From assembly GCA_963971425.1 (NCBI GenBank), contig OZ020514.1:20185406-20249405 (forward strand): DNA of 64,000 nt. The letters run 5' to 3'. Positions 22,153 through 34,712 of the stretch are shown piece after piece; the first letter of the stretch is position 1, and each line of letters opens with the position of its first letter. Both the position numbers and the translations under genes were made by a program. The stretch comes from Bryoerythrophyllum caledonicum. Its lineage: Eukaryota; Streptophyta; Bryopsida; Pottiales; Pottiaceae. The notes under the pieces were generated by a model. The model saw only the letters and a program-made list of their open reading frames with translations, was not told where the DNA came from and did no database searches.

Positions 22153-22729
22153 TCATCTAAATTTTCGATTCATATGATGTCCACGCAAATAATCCTTCAT
22201 TGAGGCATAAGATTGAAGCAAAAGGATGAACATAAGCAATATTGTTGCAATATTAGGTTTAACATTGGATGCATTGAGTAAGGCCATTTTACCATGCCAT
22301 GGCTTTGAAACGTAGCAAGCTAAGACTCCGTTAAGGACATGTTGCATTGGCTGGTCATCAACCATGATGACATTGTTTGAAATGCAAATTTGCTTTCTCA
22401 TCAAGATCGTTGAGAGTTTGGAGAATTTTTTTTGCAGAAAAGATAATGTCGTGGGCTTGAGAACATGTTCCGTCAATAAACCAAAAGGAATTGTGACTTT
22501 CCATACTCAAGGAGGAGAACTTCAAAAACCTTCTTCAAGTTCAAGAGAACGATGTACAACCATATACCTACATGAAAGGACTTGAACACGGTTTTGAAGA
22601 ATTCTAGGAAGCCAAACCAAACTACATGTTGTTCCAATTGAAGCATTGTGGGACACAATTATCATAGTGCTCGAAACAAAGCAATCCGTTCATTGACCAT
22701 ATGATAATTTTCTTTGACTTCTCGACTTG
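22153..22729 (-). pseudogene. NIF/FCP1-like (HAD-superfamily) phosphatase relic
   Basis: The exon seems to begin at 22729 after a TTCACAG acceptor. KKIIIWSMNGLLCF occupies the position of the HAD motif I of NLI-interacting-factor phosphatases, but the aspartates are replaced. Next comes FLEFFKTVFKSFHVGIW, matching the family's FL..LF..F.VGIWSS segment, then NVIMVDDQPMQHVLNG with the Asp-Asp of the last motif, and LACYVSKPWHG. Family members dephosphorylate serines, for instance in the RNA polymerase II tail. The three segments lie in three frames, so at least two frameshifts separate them. Motif I suggests it lost catalysis or came from an inactive branch. The gene stops near 22153. Confidence 0.5.
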
Positions 22730-23209
22730 CTGTGAATATAACAAAGGAGAGAAGTTAAAATCAATATGGATGAATTTATCAATGCGATACAAAACACAAG
22801 TGAAGATGAAAAACAATGCGTGAAGGTGATAATTATAGTGAAAATTTGAGAACCAAAAAAAAATGGTGGCTACAACATGGAAGAATGTTAAATGTGGTGA
22901 AGGTATATCCTAGAAGGTTTTGTTGAAACAAAATATACTAGTCACCGATGAGAGTGAGTAGTCAATAAAATTTCTGCCGCTTGAAATCCTAGTTTTGAGA
23001 ACATCATCTTAGGATATTTTGAGTTTGTGCACTCGATCTTAATTCACCAGCACCTTGACATCCAAAGAGCGGATGGTCCCAAACAAATTTGGCATTAGAG
23101 CGATTTGAGACAAGCATATTCTATAGCCATGGAACCATGGTGGTCATAAGAAACTTGTCTTGCATTACACCCGCCTACGTTTGAAGATGAATAGTAATCT
23201 AATTCCCAT

Positions 23210-25345
23210 TGAGGAGATTCTTCTTTGAGTTGACGTCAATGAACAATGTCATATCAAGGTTGATGTGCTCAAGAGAAGTCCTTAGTTTTTTGAGGTTCTT
23301 TAATATATACTTATTGTCTACCTTGTCTTCCTCTTGGAAAAAAATAGACTACACAGTATCAGATTGTCATATAACTATAAGATTCTCTTGTTTTATGGTA
23401 GAATCAAGAAGCGCTGCTATTAACCTAATATTGACATTTTTATTAATAGCACAACTTTGTATCACAACAGTAGCCTTAGTGGCCAACCACTTGAGAAAAG
23501 TTGTACAATTGAGTCTAGGTGTAGATTTGTGCCCCTTCTTAGTCTTATGAACAAAAAACTCAATCAAATAGAGGACAACAATGTAGCTCGGTTTTCTTAT
23601 CTTTGACAATCGAGGGGCTATAGGCAGAACAAATCTTTGTTGCTTTCCTCCAAAAAAGCAACCTTGCAACCATGAGTAGGGGGCTAAGACATTCAAGGAT
23701 CCTTCGGTCAGGTAAAATATACTATACAAAGAGATGACAGAGCTAGAAGTACATCTAACAAGAAACATATCTTCTCTAGAAGACCTGGATCCGGTATGAG
23801 TTGTGGATGATGCACCCTTTTTATCAACATTAGCTTCAACAGGCCTCAACACGACCCCAAATTCTTGACTGAAGTCTAGATAATCTTCACTGGCAATAGC
23901 TTCAGTAAACCTTAAAACGTGTCTAGGCTCATCTACTTCAGCTTTTCATTGGCCTCATGAAATATGCTTGAATGATAGTCTTGGTCCGCTGTGTCCCCTA
24001 GAGAAGTTTTCACCTCTTGATGAAGTTAGGAAGAAACGCGATGCTCCGATCCGAGGAAAGAAGCAATTATGGTAGTAGTTAGAGTGTCCTTTTTTTGTAA
24101 GTGTGGTACAAGGTTAAGCATAGTCTCCATAGCGTGGCTGGAGGAAAGTTGAGAAGATGGTTCTACCTCCAATGGCGTAGGACCGGACATGGAGGGCAGA
24201 ACATTGTCCGATGGAGTTGGAGTTGGAAGAGGTATCTTCTTGAATGTTATTCTAGTTCTAGGTGCCTTAAAAGATACGTAAGAATAAAGTACTTTTGGCT
24301 ATCAAAGGCGGAGAAATAGACATTACTGATTTGTGCCCCCTCCGTCTCATGATCTTGTTGCAAGGTCTCAACTAGAGCCACTAAGATATTGTACTCCACA
24401 TCTTTATCAATCCTAGTAATTTTTTCATTTTGTAGTATTACAATGATTGATCCCTTTGACTGCCATAGAGTCATCACTTACTCTTAAGTGAGTGCATTTA
24501 CACTGCAAGATCCCTTGATCTACCTTTGTCTCATCTTGAATTTTTTTTTGAACCAGGTTGTCAACGCCCTAAATAATCCATATGTGCTTCTAGATTGTAG
24601 ATCTTTTGGGCCTATGGATTATTTAGAGCAATGTAGATCTTATGGGCATCTTGGAAGACAATGCACACATACGGCAATCATTGTCAGCCTCAAATGCTTG
24701 CAGTAGGAGGAATATCAAATATAACAACAAAGGATATCCAAACAAATTACTAAGCTATTTACATAGTTTTGTAGATTACCAAGCTATTAACATAGTTATT
24801 TATATTGCCTAATAATAAATATGTGCAATGATAGAGCTTCAAGATAGCCCCTACATCATACATGGGTTTCTTGAAAGTATTGTTCTATTTTGCCTTCTAT
24901 TTGTGTCCCAGGAATTTGACTCGGTGCCACATCCTCTTGGAGCTGGAATTCCCTTTGCCGATCTGGACTCTGCTCCTCATGAAAGATTGGCGTGCCGTCC
25001 ATGTCCATCTTGCAGCTGTTGTTTGTTTCGTTGTTGAACTCTGTCTCCGTCCCCATTTGTCTCGTTGTTATCAAAGTCAATATTGTCCTCTGTGGCTGCA
25101 ACTTAAACGTCTAAGGCTACTGTGGCATTAACATCATGCCTATCGTTAGGCCTCCGCTCCCCTCAACTCATACGGCATGAGCTAAAGCGAGTCTTCTTCT
25201 TGCTCATGTTCACCCTCCCTTTATTCGGTACCTCTGTTGTAGCCAATGGGCGGGTGTCTTATATATCCGTTGCTTTTTTCAGGGCATCTACCTCTTGGTC
25301 CTTTTCAAAGACGATGTCAATGACTTGTGCGACTTTTGTCTGAAA
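23210..25345 (-). pseudogene. Decayed minus-strand coding DNA upstream of the NIF-like relic
   Basis: Protein-like stretches occur at 23240-23852 (with LKNLKKLRTSLEHINLDMT and an ALLDSTIKQENL segment), at 24247-24477 (NEKITRIDKDVEYNILVALV, likely coiled coil) and at 24850-25345 (acidic, Gln-rich). They could be upstream exons of the NIF-like gene, since strand and order agree. I recognise no domain. Stops and frame changes are frequent. Confidence 0.3.
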
Positions 25346-25831
25346 TCAAACTTCAGATGACAAAAAAATAAAAAGAATATCAAAAACAAAAAAATGGCAA
25401 TAAGATAGCTTTTTCGCAACATAAGGAAGTGGAGTAGAGATCAAAGTATCCTGCGATTAATTTGCTAGACCAATCCACGAAATCGAAGGACCCCACCGAT
25501 GTTGACAATTACATTGTTTAGTGCCCCAAGTGTGCCAATCAACTTGACAATTGCGTCGATCTTGAATTTTTCCCAATTTTTCTAAGCCCACTATGAAGAT
25601 GCATCCTTGAAATTTGATGCCAAGATGAAAGTTTGAAAGGACATGTCATTCCTAAAGATTGATCAAAAGGATGTTGTTGGATTTGTATCAATCTCGTTAT
25701 TGTTGACAAAGTTGAAGTACAAGAATGACTTGCACATGTGTGCCCATAATCTATGAAGATTACATAGAGTAGAAAATTGGTAGCACAAACAAATTAAATA
25801 CACGAGATATTACAAACAATGGTTTGTATGA

Positions 25832-26178
25832 GTTATTAACGGATATTTAACAAAATATGGACAAATGAAAGTCCAGAAATAGTGGTCGGCTGCCAGCCGA
25901 GAGCTGCCAAAGCGTCTTATCAATAATCTTCTAAAGTGCCTAACTCACTCATTTTCTATCCAAATGGAGCATATGAGATGTTTTTTGGCATCTACAGTTT
26001 TTGTAGATGTCAAAAAACACCTCATAAGCTTGATTTGGACAAAATTTGAGTAAGTTATGACCATTTGAAATTTTTATACAAAGAGAAGCATCGGCTGTCA
26101 GCCGATATGAATTCAGAGTCTAATCGGTCCATAAATGGTGATTTTGTCCAGATTTTGTTAAATATCCGTTTATTACCT
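25832..26178. mobile_element. 347-bp hairpin (fold-back MITE)
   Basis: Almost the whole element folds on itself around 26000. The outer arms TTATTAACGGATATTTAACAAAAT (25833-25856) and its reverse complement (about 26154-26177) match with few differences. The middle arms CGGCTGCCAGCCGA and TCGGCTGTCAGCCGA match. The inner arms AACTCACTCATTTTCTATCC...GGCATCTACA and TGTAGATG...GGACAAAATTTGAGTAAGTT meet at a four-base loop. There is no coding. Transcription would give a long double-stranded RNA suited to small-RNA processing. Confidence 0.75.
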
Positions 26179-26659
26179 TTTTCCAATTGATAATAACTTT
26201 TGCCAATACATATAGAACTACTTGAAGTTCCTTTCACCTCTCCCGTTTTCTCCTATTAAATATCTCTTCTAAATCTACTTCAATTATTCACAATGTTGTA
26301 ACAACTACGAGCAAGTCATAATGATTAATAGTTACCGTAGCCAAAGTTAAAGTTCAAAAGTAAGGTGATTAGAAGTTGGAGGTGACTTGAAGCCCTCAAT
26401 GCTCTCGGTGATATATCACATGGAGATAAATAGCTAAGACTGAATCTGATGAATTGGCAAATCCTTCTCCGAGATTTACGTTTGCCAACTCCACCATATC
26501 ATCCCGATATGTGATAAACACACCAAGAATTTAAGCCCTCCTAATTTGCTGGCCATCCTTGTACTCCATTGCAAGTAAAGTTCCCATGACCCATCCAAAA
26601 TACTTTATATCGCTGCACATAGAGTCTCGCAATCAACAAAGCAGTAGACATACACCTTA

Positions 26660-28320
26660 GCACCCTCTTCATTCATTTCATCATACCTTTGGTGTTGACA
26701 ATCTTGTCCATGTCCCCTGATGCTTGATTTATGGAACCCACCCTAATAAATTGGCCAAACAATAGTCCGTATGATGTTGACGCCTCCTCTACTACATTTG
26801 CGACAATCAGCTTTTGTTGGTCAAACAACTTGAGAATTAGGAGAAAGTCTTCCTCTTTGCTAGACGGGTTCAAGTTAGCCCCAGGCTTTGTGAAGAATCG
26901 TTGGCTACCGGCGTCTTTGGAGCACTTCTCAAACCACATTTCGATGATGACATCGACTACCTTGAGTTCTTGGGCAGCCATAGCATACTCTGCCTCTGCA
27001 TATAAGGCTTTGTTATGTGTATTTGATCTGAGAGGCTTTTGCACCATATAGTGGATAAACTCATTCTTGATGAATTTATGCTTCTTCTTGTTGGCACACA
27101 TTTTGGCAAGACCTATAAGAACAACAACCTTGCTCTTGGACTTTGTCAACTTCACCAAAATCTTCTTGTCCATGACCAATTTTGCCATTTTCTTGATATC
27201 ACTATCTGACATTGCATAAAATGGTTGTAGGTCGTTCTACTTCAAGGCTGGAGCTTGGTATTTCTTCTATTTGGTCCTTTGCTTCTTCGAGAGAAAATTG
27301 AGATTCTTTGCATCGTCATACAAGTTGTCATCAATGATCAGGCGTTGAGAGATCCTTTGATCCATCAGAGTGATCGAAAGATCTGTCGATCCTTTACAAT
27401 CCCGGAACAAAACGGATGAAGGAAAGGGGACTTAGATAGAATTTGAGCGTGTTTGCTAAACCATTTGTAGTTGGCTTGGGCTTTTGTGCTTGGATATCAC
27501 TTTTCCACGGAAGTACTAGCTGGATAAGGTAATTGCTCTTCGACCAAAGGCTAGCAAAATCTTGATTGAGGACCTTGGAATAAAAAATGAGGGTCAAGAA
27601 TTTTTCAAGTTACTCCCACACAATGGTGGCAATCAAGTTCATTGCATTTTTTGCGCCTTCCTCACTGAATCTATTCTCGCATATGAGGAATCTATATTCC
27701 ACTACATAATATTGGCCATCGATAATGACGTAGTGCTTCTTGTTGGTGATATCTACCTTTCTTGATTGCTCTAAAAAATACTCAAATTTTTTGTCATAAA
27801 ATTCATACTCATCGCCATCAATTCCCGGTTTGTCTTTATTGGTATCACATACAGATGCTATAAAGAAGGTTAAAGAAATGGCGTTGTTTGATTTTCGTTA
27901 ACGAGCTGGGAAACTTGACTCTTAATGAGTATTTGGTAAACCACCCCGATGTAGCTGTGTGAAGGTGCTTGATGTTGACAATGAAATTCTTCTTTTCATC
28001 CCCACACATCTTTATTGAGCGCTTAGCAAATATGTGGAGGCCCTAGAATTCCTTTTTGTACAGTACAATGCCTTCACTTGTTGAAGGTCCTTTGGCAAAT
28101 ATTTTGCCATCATGGAACTCTACAACATCACGGTCTTCTGTAAAGTGATATCTTTGACCTTTGGATTTGACTTCTTCTATTGTAGCTTGTTCTTTAGCAG
28201 TTCCTCCCCTAAACTTGCACTCACTAATAGCCTCTTGTTCTTCACGGGAGGCGTAGGCCGGCTTTTTTCCTTTTGCTCTTTATTATTAGCGCATTTGCCA
28301 TAGGCCTCAAGCTCCACTCA
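26660..28320 (-). pseudogene. Large unrecognised minus-strand gene relic
   Basis: Coherent translation runs for over 500 residues in a few frames. From the 5-prime side it has GQRYHFTEDRDVVEFHDG, KHLHTATSGWFTKYSLRVKF, a KKHYVIIDGQYYVVEYRFLI segment, then a Lys-rich part and finally 26673-27212, an open run of 179 residues starting MSDSDIKKMAKLVMDKKILV. Several stops are TAG or TAA in places where CAG or CAA would fit. I do not know the family. It may be the 5-prime part of the same large gene as the relics at 22-25 kb. Weak coding-like text continues to about 26400. Confidence 0.45.
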
Positions 28321-28662
28321 ACCATCTATAATCCGATCAACATTGGATTCCCTTTTCAAAATAATAAATCCGTGATTTTTGACCAAAGTGCAAAGTTGGG
28401 GAACCAAAGTCAATCTTGATATGACAAGGCCATAGTCCCTTAAACAATGCACACTTGTTACATACACCTTCATGACAAGGTGAAAATTATATGTCTCCCT
28501 GTGCAGCAACTCCATCATCTCTTGGTTGTTTGTTGCTAACAATATTGGTTCGCCGCCCAACTCATTTGGATTGCTTATCAAAATGCCTAGGGCAATGCAC
28601 ATGGTCTCCTTCACTTCATTTGGCTCCCATGACAAACCCCATTTGTAGATATAGTTCACCAT
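28318..28662 (-). pseudogene. Unrecognised ORF relic (114 codons)
   Basis: An open frame with GILISNPNELGGEPILLATN, NNQEMMELLHRETYNFHLVM and a C-terminal VDRIIDG reads like real protein. It is on the same strand as and just upstream of the 26.7-28.3 kb relic, so it may be an earlier exon of it. No family is recognised. Confidence 0.4.
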
Positions 28663-28839
28663 GAAATAAACAAGAGGTATTCATTATACAATGGATATTG
28701 AATTTCAAAATCCCATTAGAGTGGTGTCTTTGGGATTCACCGTACGCCAGTCCTTGATAATATGCTCGATTAGATTGATATTGTTCTTGCGCAATCAAAT
28801 ATGTTCACATATTATGAGATTTTTGAGATGGACTGCATG

Positions 28840-29035
28840 ATTCATCAATCCTTAAGAGGCATTGCAGGATCCTACGTTCTCTCTTTGGAATTGGCGGATC
28901 CTGCAATCCCTCTTTGAGATTGACGAGTTTGTTGACCCCTAAATGCATTGCAAGATTCTTTAGTTCCAAATTTTTTTTGCAGGATTTGTCAATCCTATAG
29001 AGGATTGCAAGATCCAACTTATTTCTACATCCAAC
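28840..29035. repeat. Inverted and direct GGATCCTGCAATCC words
   Basis: AATCCTTAAGAGGCATTGCAGGATCC near 28849 returns as AATCCTATAGAGGATTGCAAGATCC near 28993, and GCGGATCCTGCAATCC near 28893 is the inverse. The pieces abut the truncated end of repeat copy C and may be the edge of another small element. Confidence 0.35.
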
Positions 29036-29875
29036 CATAGGATCTAAATTAAGACTTATTCATTGACGCCCTCACAAAATTTCATAATTTTTGACCGCAC
29101 AGATTGAATAATTATACTGTTTGACATAGAAAAAACCGTTCTGTTTCTTCCCTGCATTGAGTGAATCAGCAGACTTTGACTTCACTTGGTGTCAAATTTT
29201 TGCACTACACAAGGTCTGAAAACATTACCATCATGTAAACCATGATGTTATTCCAAAACTCACCAATTTTCAAAGGTAGAGAAGGGGTGTATCGTATTCA
29301 AAACGAATGTGCATGGAGTGGAGATTCAAAATTGCCAATTCACGTTATATTTTTTTGTGAACTATACATGTTTTAGAATGATAATCCAAATGATCAATAT
29401 GAAGGTTTAGACCACATCTTGTGGTAGAAAAAAGAAAATGAAAGAAATATGAAGATCTCTAAGTTTTATGTGGAAAAGAAGAAGTTTCTTTGGTACCTTG
29501 CCCAACCAAGTGTGACAATGTGTGAAATTGTTTGATTTAGATTATTATGCTATTTTCCACTTAAGACAAGAGATTTTTTTGACAATATGAAAGGAAATAA
29601 TATTGTTTTCTAGTACTAAAAATCTCACATTCAATAGATTGGCCTGCCAAAAGTTTTTGGAGTTGCCCGACGTGCCCGGTCTCCCCATTTGAAATTCAAA
29701 ACCCTATAATTTTTGTATAGAATGTCGGATTTAAAAAAAAATTGGACTCACACCAAGATTTTAACAGTGTCCATCTACGATAGAAATTTCCAAAAGGAAT
29801 GTTACAAATTGACACCATAGGAACCTGCCCTAACCTTCAAGAGTCCTTTGAGGGGGACTCTTGGGCCTTTAGGGG
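29036..29875 (-). mobile_element. TTAA-flanked inverted-repeat element, copy C
   Basis: Read on the minus strand this copy follows the 42948 copy: the end GCCTTTAGGGG|TTAA at 29867-29879, the ATGTGGTCTAAACCTTC-like block near 29415, the TGACTTCACTTGGTGTCA block near 29176 and CCATAGGATCT near 29036. The far terminus beyond 29036 is missing. No coding capacity. Confidence 0.65.
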
Positions 29876-29879
29876 TTAA

Positions 29880-30439
29880 ATGGAGTGCACTTTTGAATTA
29901 GAGTCTTTAGAGTAGAGTTTTAAAATGACAAGTGCTTTCTCTTGCAATTTTTTTTCCATCTATGAACATATATTTTGAGGGTTTAAGAACTCCCGTAGAC
30001 ACCTTCCAATCAACAGAAATACAATCACTCTCGTAGAGCTCGTCAAACTCCTTCACAAACGATTCTCAAGTTGAGAATTAAATTTAAAATTATAAGTAAA
30101 TGGACAAAAATAAAGGATGCAAATCAAAATCAATATACTTATTGTTACTTGAGCCAAAAATTAGCTCGACTCCGCCATAAATTGAGAGATCCTTCTTTCA
30201 AATCTCCATTAGATAATAAAAAAAGAAGTGCGATGAATAAAGCGAGAATTCCACTAATGCAACCATTTTGCTTTAAGCAAGGCTCTATAGCATAAGTGAC
30301 CACTTTTTGTAACTTTTCAATAGTCCTTTGTAGCTTCTTTAAGTGGCTAAAATGATAATTGATCTAAAGGAAGAAAAAGATTGTCAAAATAATTATAACA
30401 AACAAGGACTTTGAAATGATTAAAATTATTATTTAGAAG
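29880..30439. other. AT-rich spacer
   Basis: Nothing recognisable beyond a lone AAGTGACCACTTTT word near 30294 that resembles the end of the small MITE at 20.5 kb. Confidence 0.4.
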
Positions 30440-31290
30440 TTCACATGAATGAAAAACATTGTACTTCCTCAAGAAACGCATTGCAATTTTTGGGATTGGC
30501 AAGAGTGAGATAATTCACAGAGTCTTTCAAATTGATTGCCTATACCATTTTCTCCATAGTCAAGCTCATAGCTTGCCAAGTTCTCTCAGCTGATTTATCC
30601 TCTTGAGGTGTTTTTTCTTTATACTCAAGAGCTGCTTCGTCGGAGGCTTGTGCTAAATTATTTTGAATCAAGTGAAGAAAGTGTAAAAAGTATTAGCCAA
30701 CAAATTGTTAGACAATGAAATATCTACTAAAAATTGGAAGATGCTAGAGATACTTACTCGGTATAAGAAGGATATAAAGACGTCCTCTGTAAGTGCAAAC
30801 CATATGGCTCTTGATTTCTTCATTTTCATGCATGGTCTATACTCTTTTGCAATTAACAAGTCTTTGAAGTCCTCGAGCTTCAAACCACCGCAATGTTGTA
30901 TGTGGTGAAGCCTAGCAGTAAGATTGGACTTTACATGGTCATTTTGAGTTGACTTAAACATAGACAACTTCAAAACAATATATGAAAAGGGCTTAGGCTA
31001 ATGATAAAATCAATAAAAGAAAATGATAGAATATCTATCAATTTACGTAATGCGTAAAATTTGGTAGTGACAATATCTTGCCCTTGGCATTAATGATAAC
31101 ACTGAATGTCTTCAGAATGCAAAGTGATAATGTGGCGCTACCATGTTGTATATCCATAGTATCCATTCCATATGAAAACAACTTTCTACTGAAAGTTTCA
31201 AATTGTGGAGCTGCCTTTATACAAATGCATTCACAAGACACGCACATGCTATTTAAGACCAAAACAAAATTTGACTTGCCTTAAAACTTC
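30440..31290 (-). pseudogene. Unrecognised gene relic with at least one intron-like break
   Basis: Coherent minus-strand translation includes FSRKLFSYGMDTMDIQHGS at about 31160, LHHIQHCGGLKLEDFKDLLI near 30880, SRAIWFALTEDVFISFLYRV near 30780, and AERTWQAMSLTMEKMV with AINLKDSVNYLTLANP near 30500-30590. The last two are joined by AT-rich DNA that may be an intron. I cannot name the family. Confidence 0.35.
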
Positions 31291-34280
31291 TTTGCAGGTT
31301 CACTAGCAATTGAACCAACAAGCCGAATTGGCAAACCAAAACATTGGAATCTTTGACGTCCATATCATTAGTATCCTCGATAGTGTTCTACATGAAAATA
31401 CACACGTGATGAAATTTTAGAAATTGGTAGAAGTTGTAGTAGATATAAACAAAGGTTGTCATTTAATGATAAACAACAAAAAATGAAATTTTGATAAAAT
31501 AAACATACCTTGGAAGTCTTGTTAACATCAACTATTGTTTATCTGCTCCCATACTTGCATTTGGCAGCCATTGCTAATTCAACCTTCAACACCCAAAAGA
31601 ATGTTACATTGTATCACAAAAGAATCATAAAAGAATGTTTAGTCACAACATAGACGGCTCTAGAAGGGGACAAAACCATCAAGACAAGTGAGTCATCTAT
31701 ATCAAATCAAGTAAAAAAGGATATAAACATACTCTATACATAGGTTTTAGTCACCATAATATCTCACCTCTATAAATTGAATATTCATTGCAGAGGCTTT
31801 GGATCCAAAGGTACTTGTAAATGAATTTGTATCTCGATTTCACATGAGGGACTAGGACGTACTTAGCTATTTCTGGACTATGAGCTTAATTATGGACTAT
31901 GGACTAAAATAAAGACCCAAAGAATTTTTTATGAAAGATGATAAAGCCTAAATTTACTTAATTTAGGGTACTATGCAAGCAATAAATGCAACATTAATGA
32001 CAGAAAAGAAGGAAGTATTACCTAGAACAACTATATTAGAGGTTACACTATACTTCAGTCCATAGCATGCAATTGGATATCTCTGGATGAATGTTGAAAT
32101 AGGCTTGACTACAAGAACCGTGTTTTTGAAGAAAAAATAGTCGGACATGCTATAAATCACAGAAATGCGCATACATAGAATCACATGTGAACTTGAGAAA
32201 CCTCGGAAAAAGATGCTGACATAAAATATTCACAACTAATCTATAGAAATTCGAGTTTACAAAGCACTGGTGGTCACTGGAACATGCAGCTGAAAATCTC
32301 TCGATGAATGCAGATGAAGAGTCCAGTGGTTAGCCATTTAATCATAAAAAGAGTCAATGAAATACGATACAGTACGGTGGCTGTCATTGACGGGCACATG
32401 TAATCTACGGAGAAGTGGTAGAACTATCTCATTCTAATTGCTTTATAGATGCCCGATACTTGTCCAGTCTCATGGAAATGAAGTTTCAAGAAATGGACTA
32501 TAGCCTTCCTAGGATTCTTGAAGGGATCAAAATTAGCAACAATGACACATTGAGGCCACCAATACAGCATTGTTCTTCTACTAATTGAGACCTTTTTGGA
32601 AAAGGTTTATAAATCAATTAAAGCTAGGCCTTGCACTCTTTTTTGTAGCATATGAAAACAAAATCTGTGATAAGATGTCGGAAGGCAGTAAAAGATGGAC
32701 CACCTTGTAGAAGTAACTTTTCCAATTTTTGATGGTTTCCTTTTGATAGTGTGAATAGGTGTTATAAGTTAAGTTACTTCTATTTTGACATGATAATGTG
32801 AATCAAATGGATATTTAAAGTAGTTTTAGTAGTTAGAATATGAAAAGGCATAATTGTATAACTACCTAGGGTTATAAGATAAAGAATGAAGAAGAAAAAA
32901 AACACTACACACTTAGTTTTTTTAGCGATATATCTTATAGTGTTGGTCATCATCTTAACTTGAATCTATTTGATCATATTTACTATCAATTATAGAACTT
33001 AAAGTATCATATAGTAATAGCAATTATATTGTAATATTCAATTGGATTACCGTAAGTATGATATCAAGTCGATGTCGTGATCAATTGGATATGAGTCGTG
33101 ATGTTGGATTGATTAAGTGCCACCTGTGAAATATCAACTTGATCATGAAATGGACTTACTGATTTTGGAATCAAGTAGAAGTCAGAGTCAATCTATTGGA
33201 TGGTAGGTTGAGTTACAAGTTGAAGAGTATGTTGACAAGAGTATGGTACAATCAACTAGATAAGAGAGGTCAAGTTGATGTGTGGCATCCAAGAGAGGTC
33301 TCTGGTTGTCAAAGAATTACAACCATGACTATCCAATGGATCAAAGAGAAGTTGATTGTAGAGACGATGGTCCTATAATAGCTAAGACTTGAACTCCTAT
33401 CAACTAGATATGTGATTGTATGTTGGCAAGGATGAGGTCAACATATAATATTCAGATCATGGATAGAATGTACATAGTTGAGAAGAAATGTGAATGATTG
33501 ATTAAGTTATGTTCTATTGGATGTGTGTTTGGCCAACCATGTCAATTAGATGATTTACATAATGGTCTGATATGTAAAAGCCGTGATCTAGTTGATGGTA
33601 TATATCTTTTGATATAGATCTAATCAATCTTAATTGAATGAAAAATCATCATTAGAGTTGGTAATCACCAAGTGTATGCACTTAGAAAGATCAGGGTTGT
33701 AAATTGACTCATGGGAGTCAATAAGCTGGAATCAATGCATTTGCATACTTAATGGTACTGTCAATTGGATGTTGAGATAAAGTTACAAGAAGTAATGATG
33801 GAGTGAAGATAATCGGGAGAATTGCATGAACTAAATATTGAAATCTTGATTACAATTATGCATCATAAGATGACAAATATAGTAATATAGAATAAAAAAT
33901 TAAGGAACTCGCATTCATTGGTGATTATCAATTTGATTATGGAAAGCAACAAGTGATTACTATGGATAATTTCAAATTGATGTAACTAGAAGTAAACTTA
34001 ATTGCTTTAATTTCCTGAAGAAGAATCCTTGAGTTAAAGTTGGAAAATAATTACAATTATCTTCTTCATATGACCTTAAGCTACATTTAACATTAAATGA
34101 AAAGACCCATTCCCAATAATGAAATTTTAGAGTTGAAATGCTTGGGGTATTTTGATTAATTTGATATTTTTATACTACACACCTCCAATAGTATTTTGGG
34201 ACTATATTGCAACGTTGAAGTAGCACAATAACACTCAAATGATTTGTGCCGTTTCATCAAATGAAGGAAGCTGCAATGAG
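31291..34280. other. Long AT-rich stretch with scattered TCAATTGGAT-type words
   Basis: No gene is visible. Between about 33030 and 33960 variants of TCAAYTRGAT occur repeatedly (33041, 33082, 33253, 33398, 33540, 33770) at irregular distances. This may be an old, scrambled tandem repeat. The small frames present are chance. Confidence 0.35.
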
Positions 34281-34529
34281 CTTTCGTGTCGTAGTACGCG
34301 TTGGCAAGTATTCACATCTTAACACAAAAGATACCCTAAGGTATTCGTTCCCACAGAGAATCCTCGTGAACTACAACGACTAACAACAAGTCTATAACTA
34401 TACAAAACTCTACATACCACAATAATTACATCACAAGACAGAGAAAGGAAGATAAACTACAAGGTTAGGCTTAGTTACACCAGATCTTCATTCCCTGTTA
34501 CCAAAGGGAGGGAGGTATCCTCACTACGG

Positions 34530-34712
34530 TCCTCAGTGGGGTTCCTCACTGCGGTCTTCACTGCGGTCCTCACTGGGGTTCCTCATTGCGGTCCTCACTG
34601 CGGTCCTCACTGGGGTTCCTCATTGCGGTCCTCACTACGGTCCTCACTGCGGTCCTCACTGGGGTTCCTCACTGGGGTTCCTCACTGCGGTCCTCACTGC
34701 GGTCCTCAATGG
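34530..34712. repeat. 12-13-bp minisatellite (GGTCCTCACTGC / GGGTTCCTCATTGC)
   Basis: About fifteen imperfect units alternate between GGTCCTCACTGC and GGGTTCCTCACTGG-like forms. The array lies in the tail of retroelement-like relic 1. The adjacent 34713-35980 is non-coding tail sequence with CTCACCTGTTATTCCCATCCACC twice near 35430 and 35540. Confidence 0.75.

Noticed and set aside
22153-28662. A giant-virus or Polinton insertion as the source of the long minus-strand relics
   Set aside because: No capsid, packaging ATPase, protein-primed polymerase or other hallmark was seen; the introns and NIF-like part suit a plant gene.
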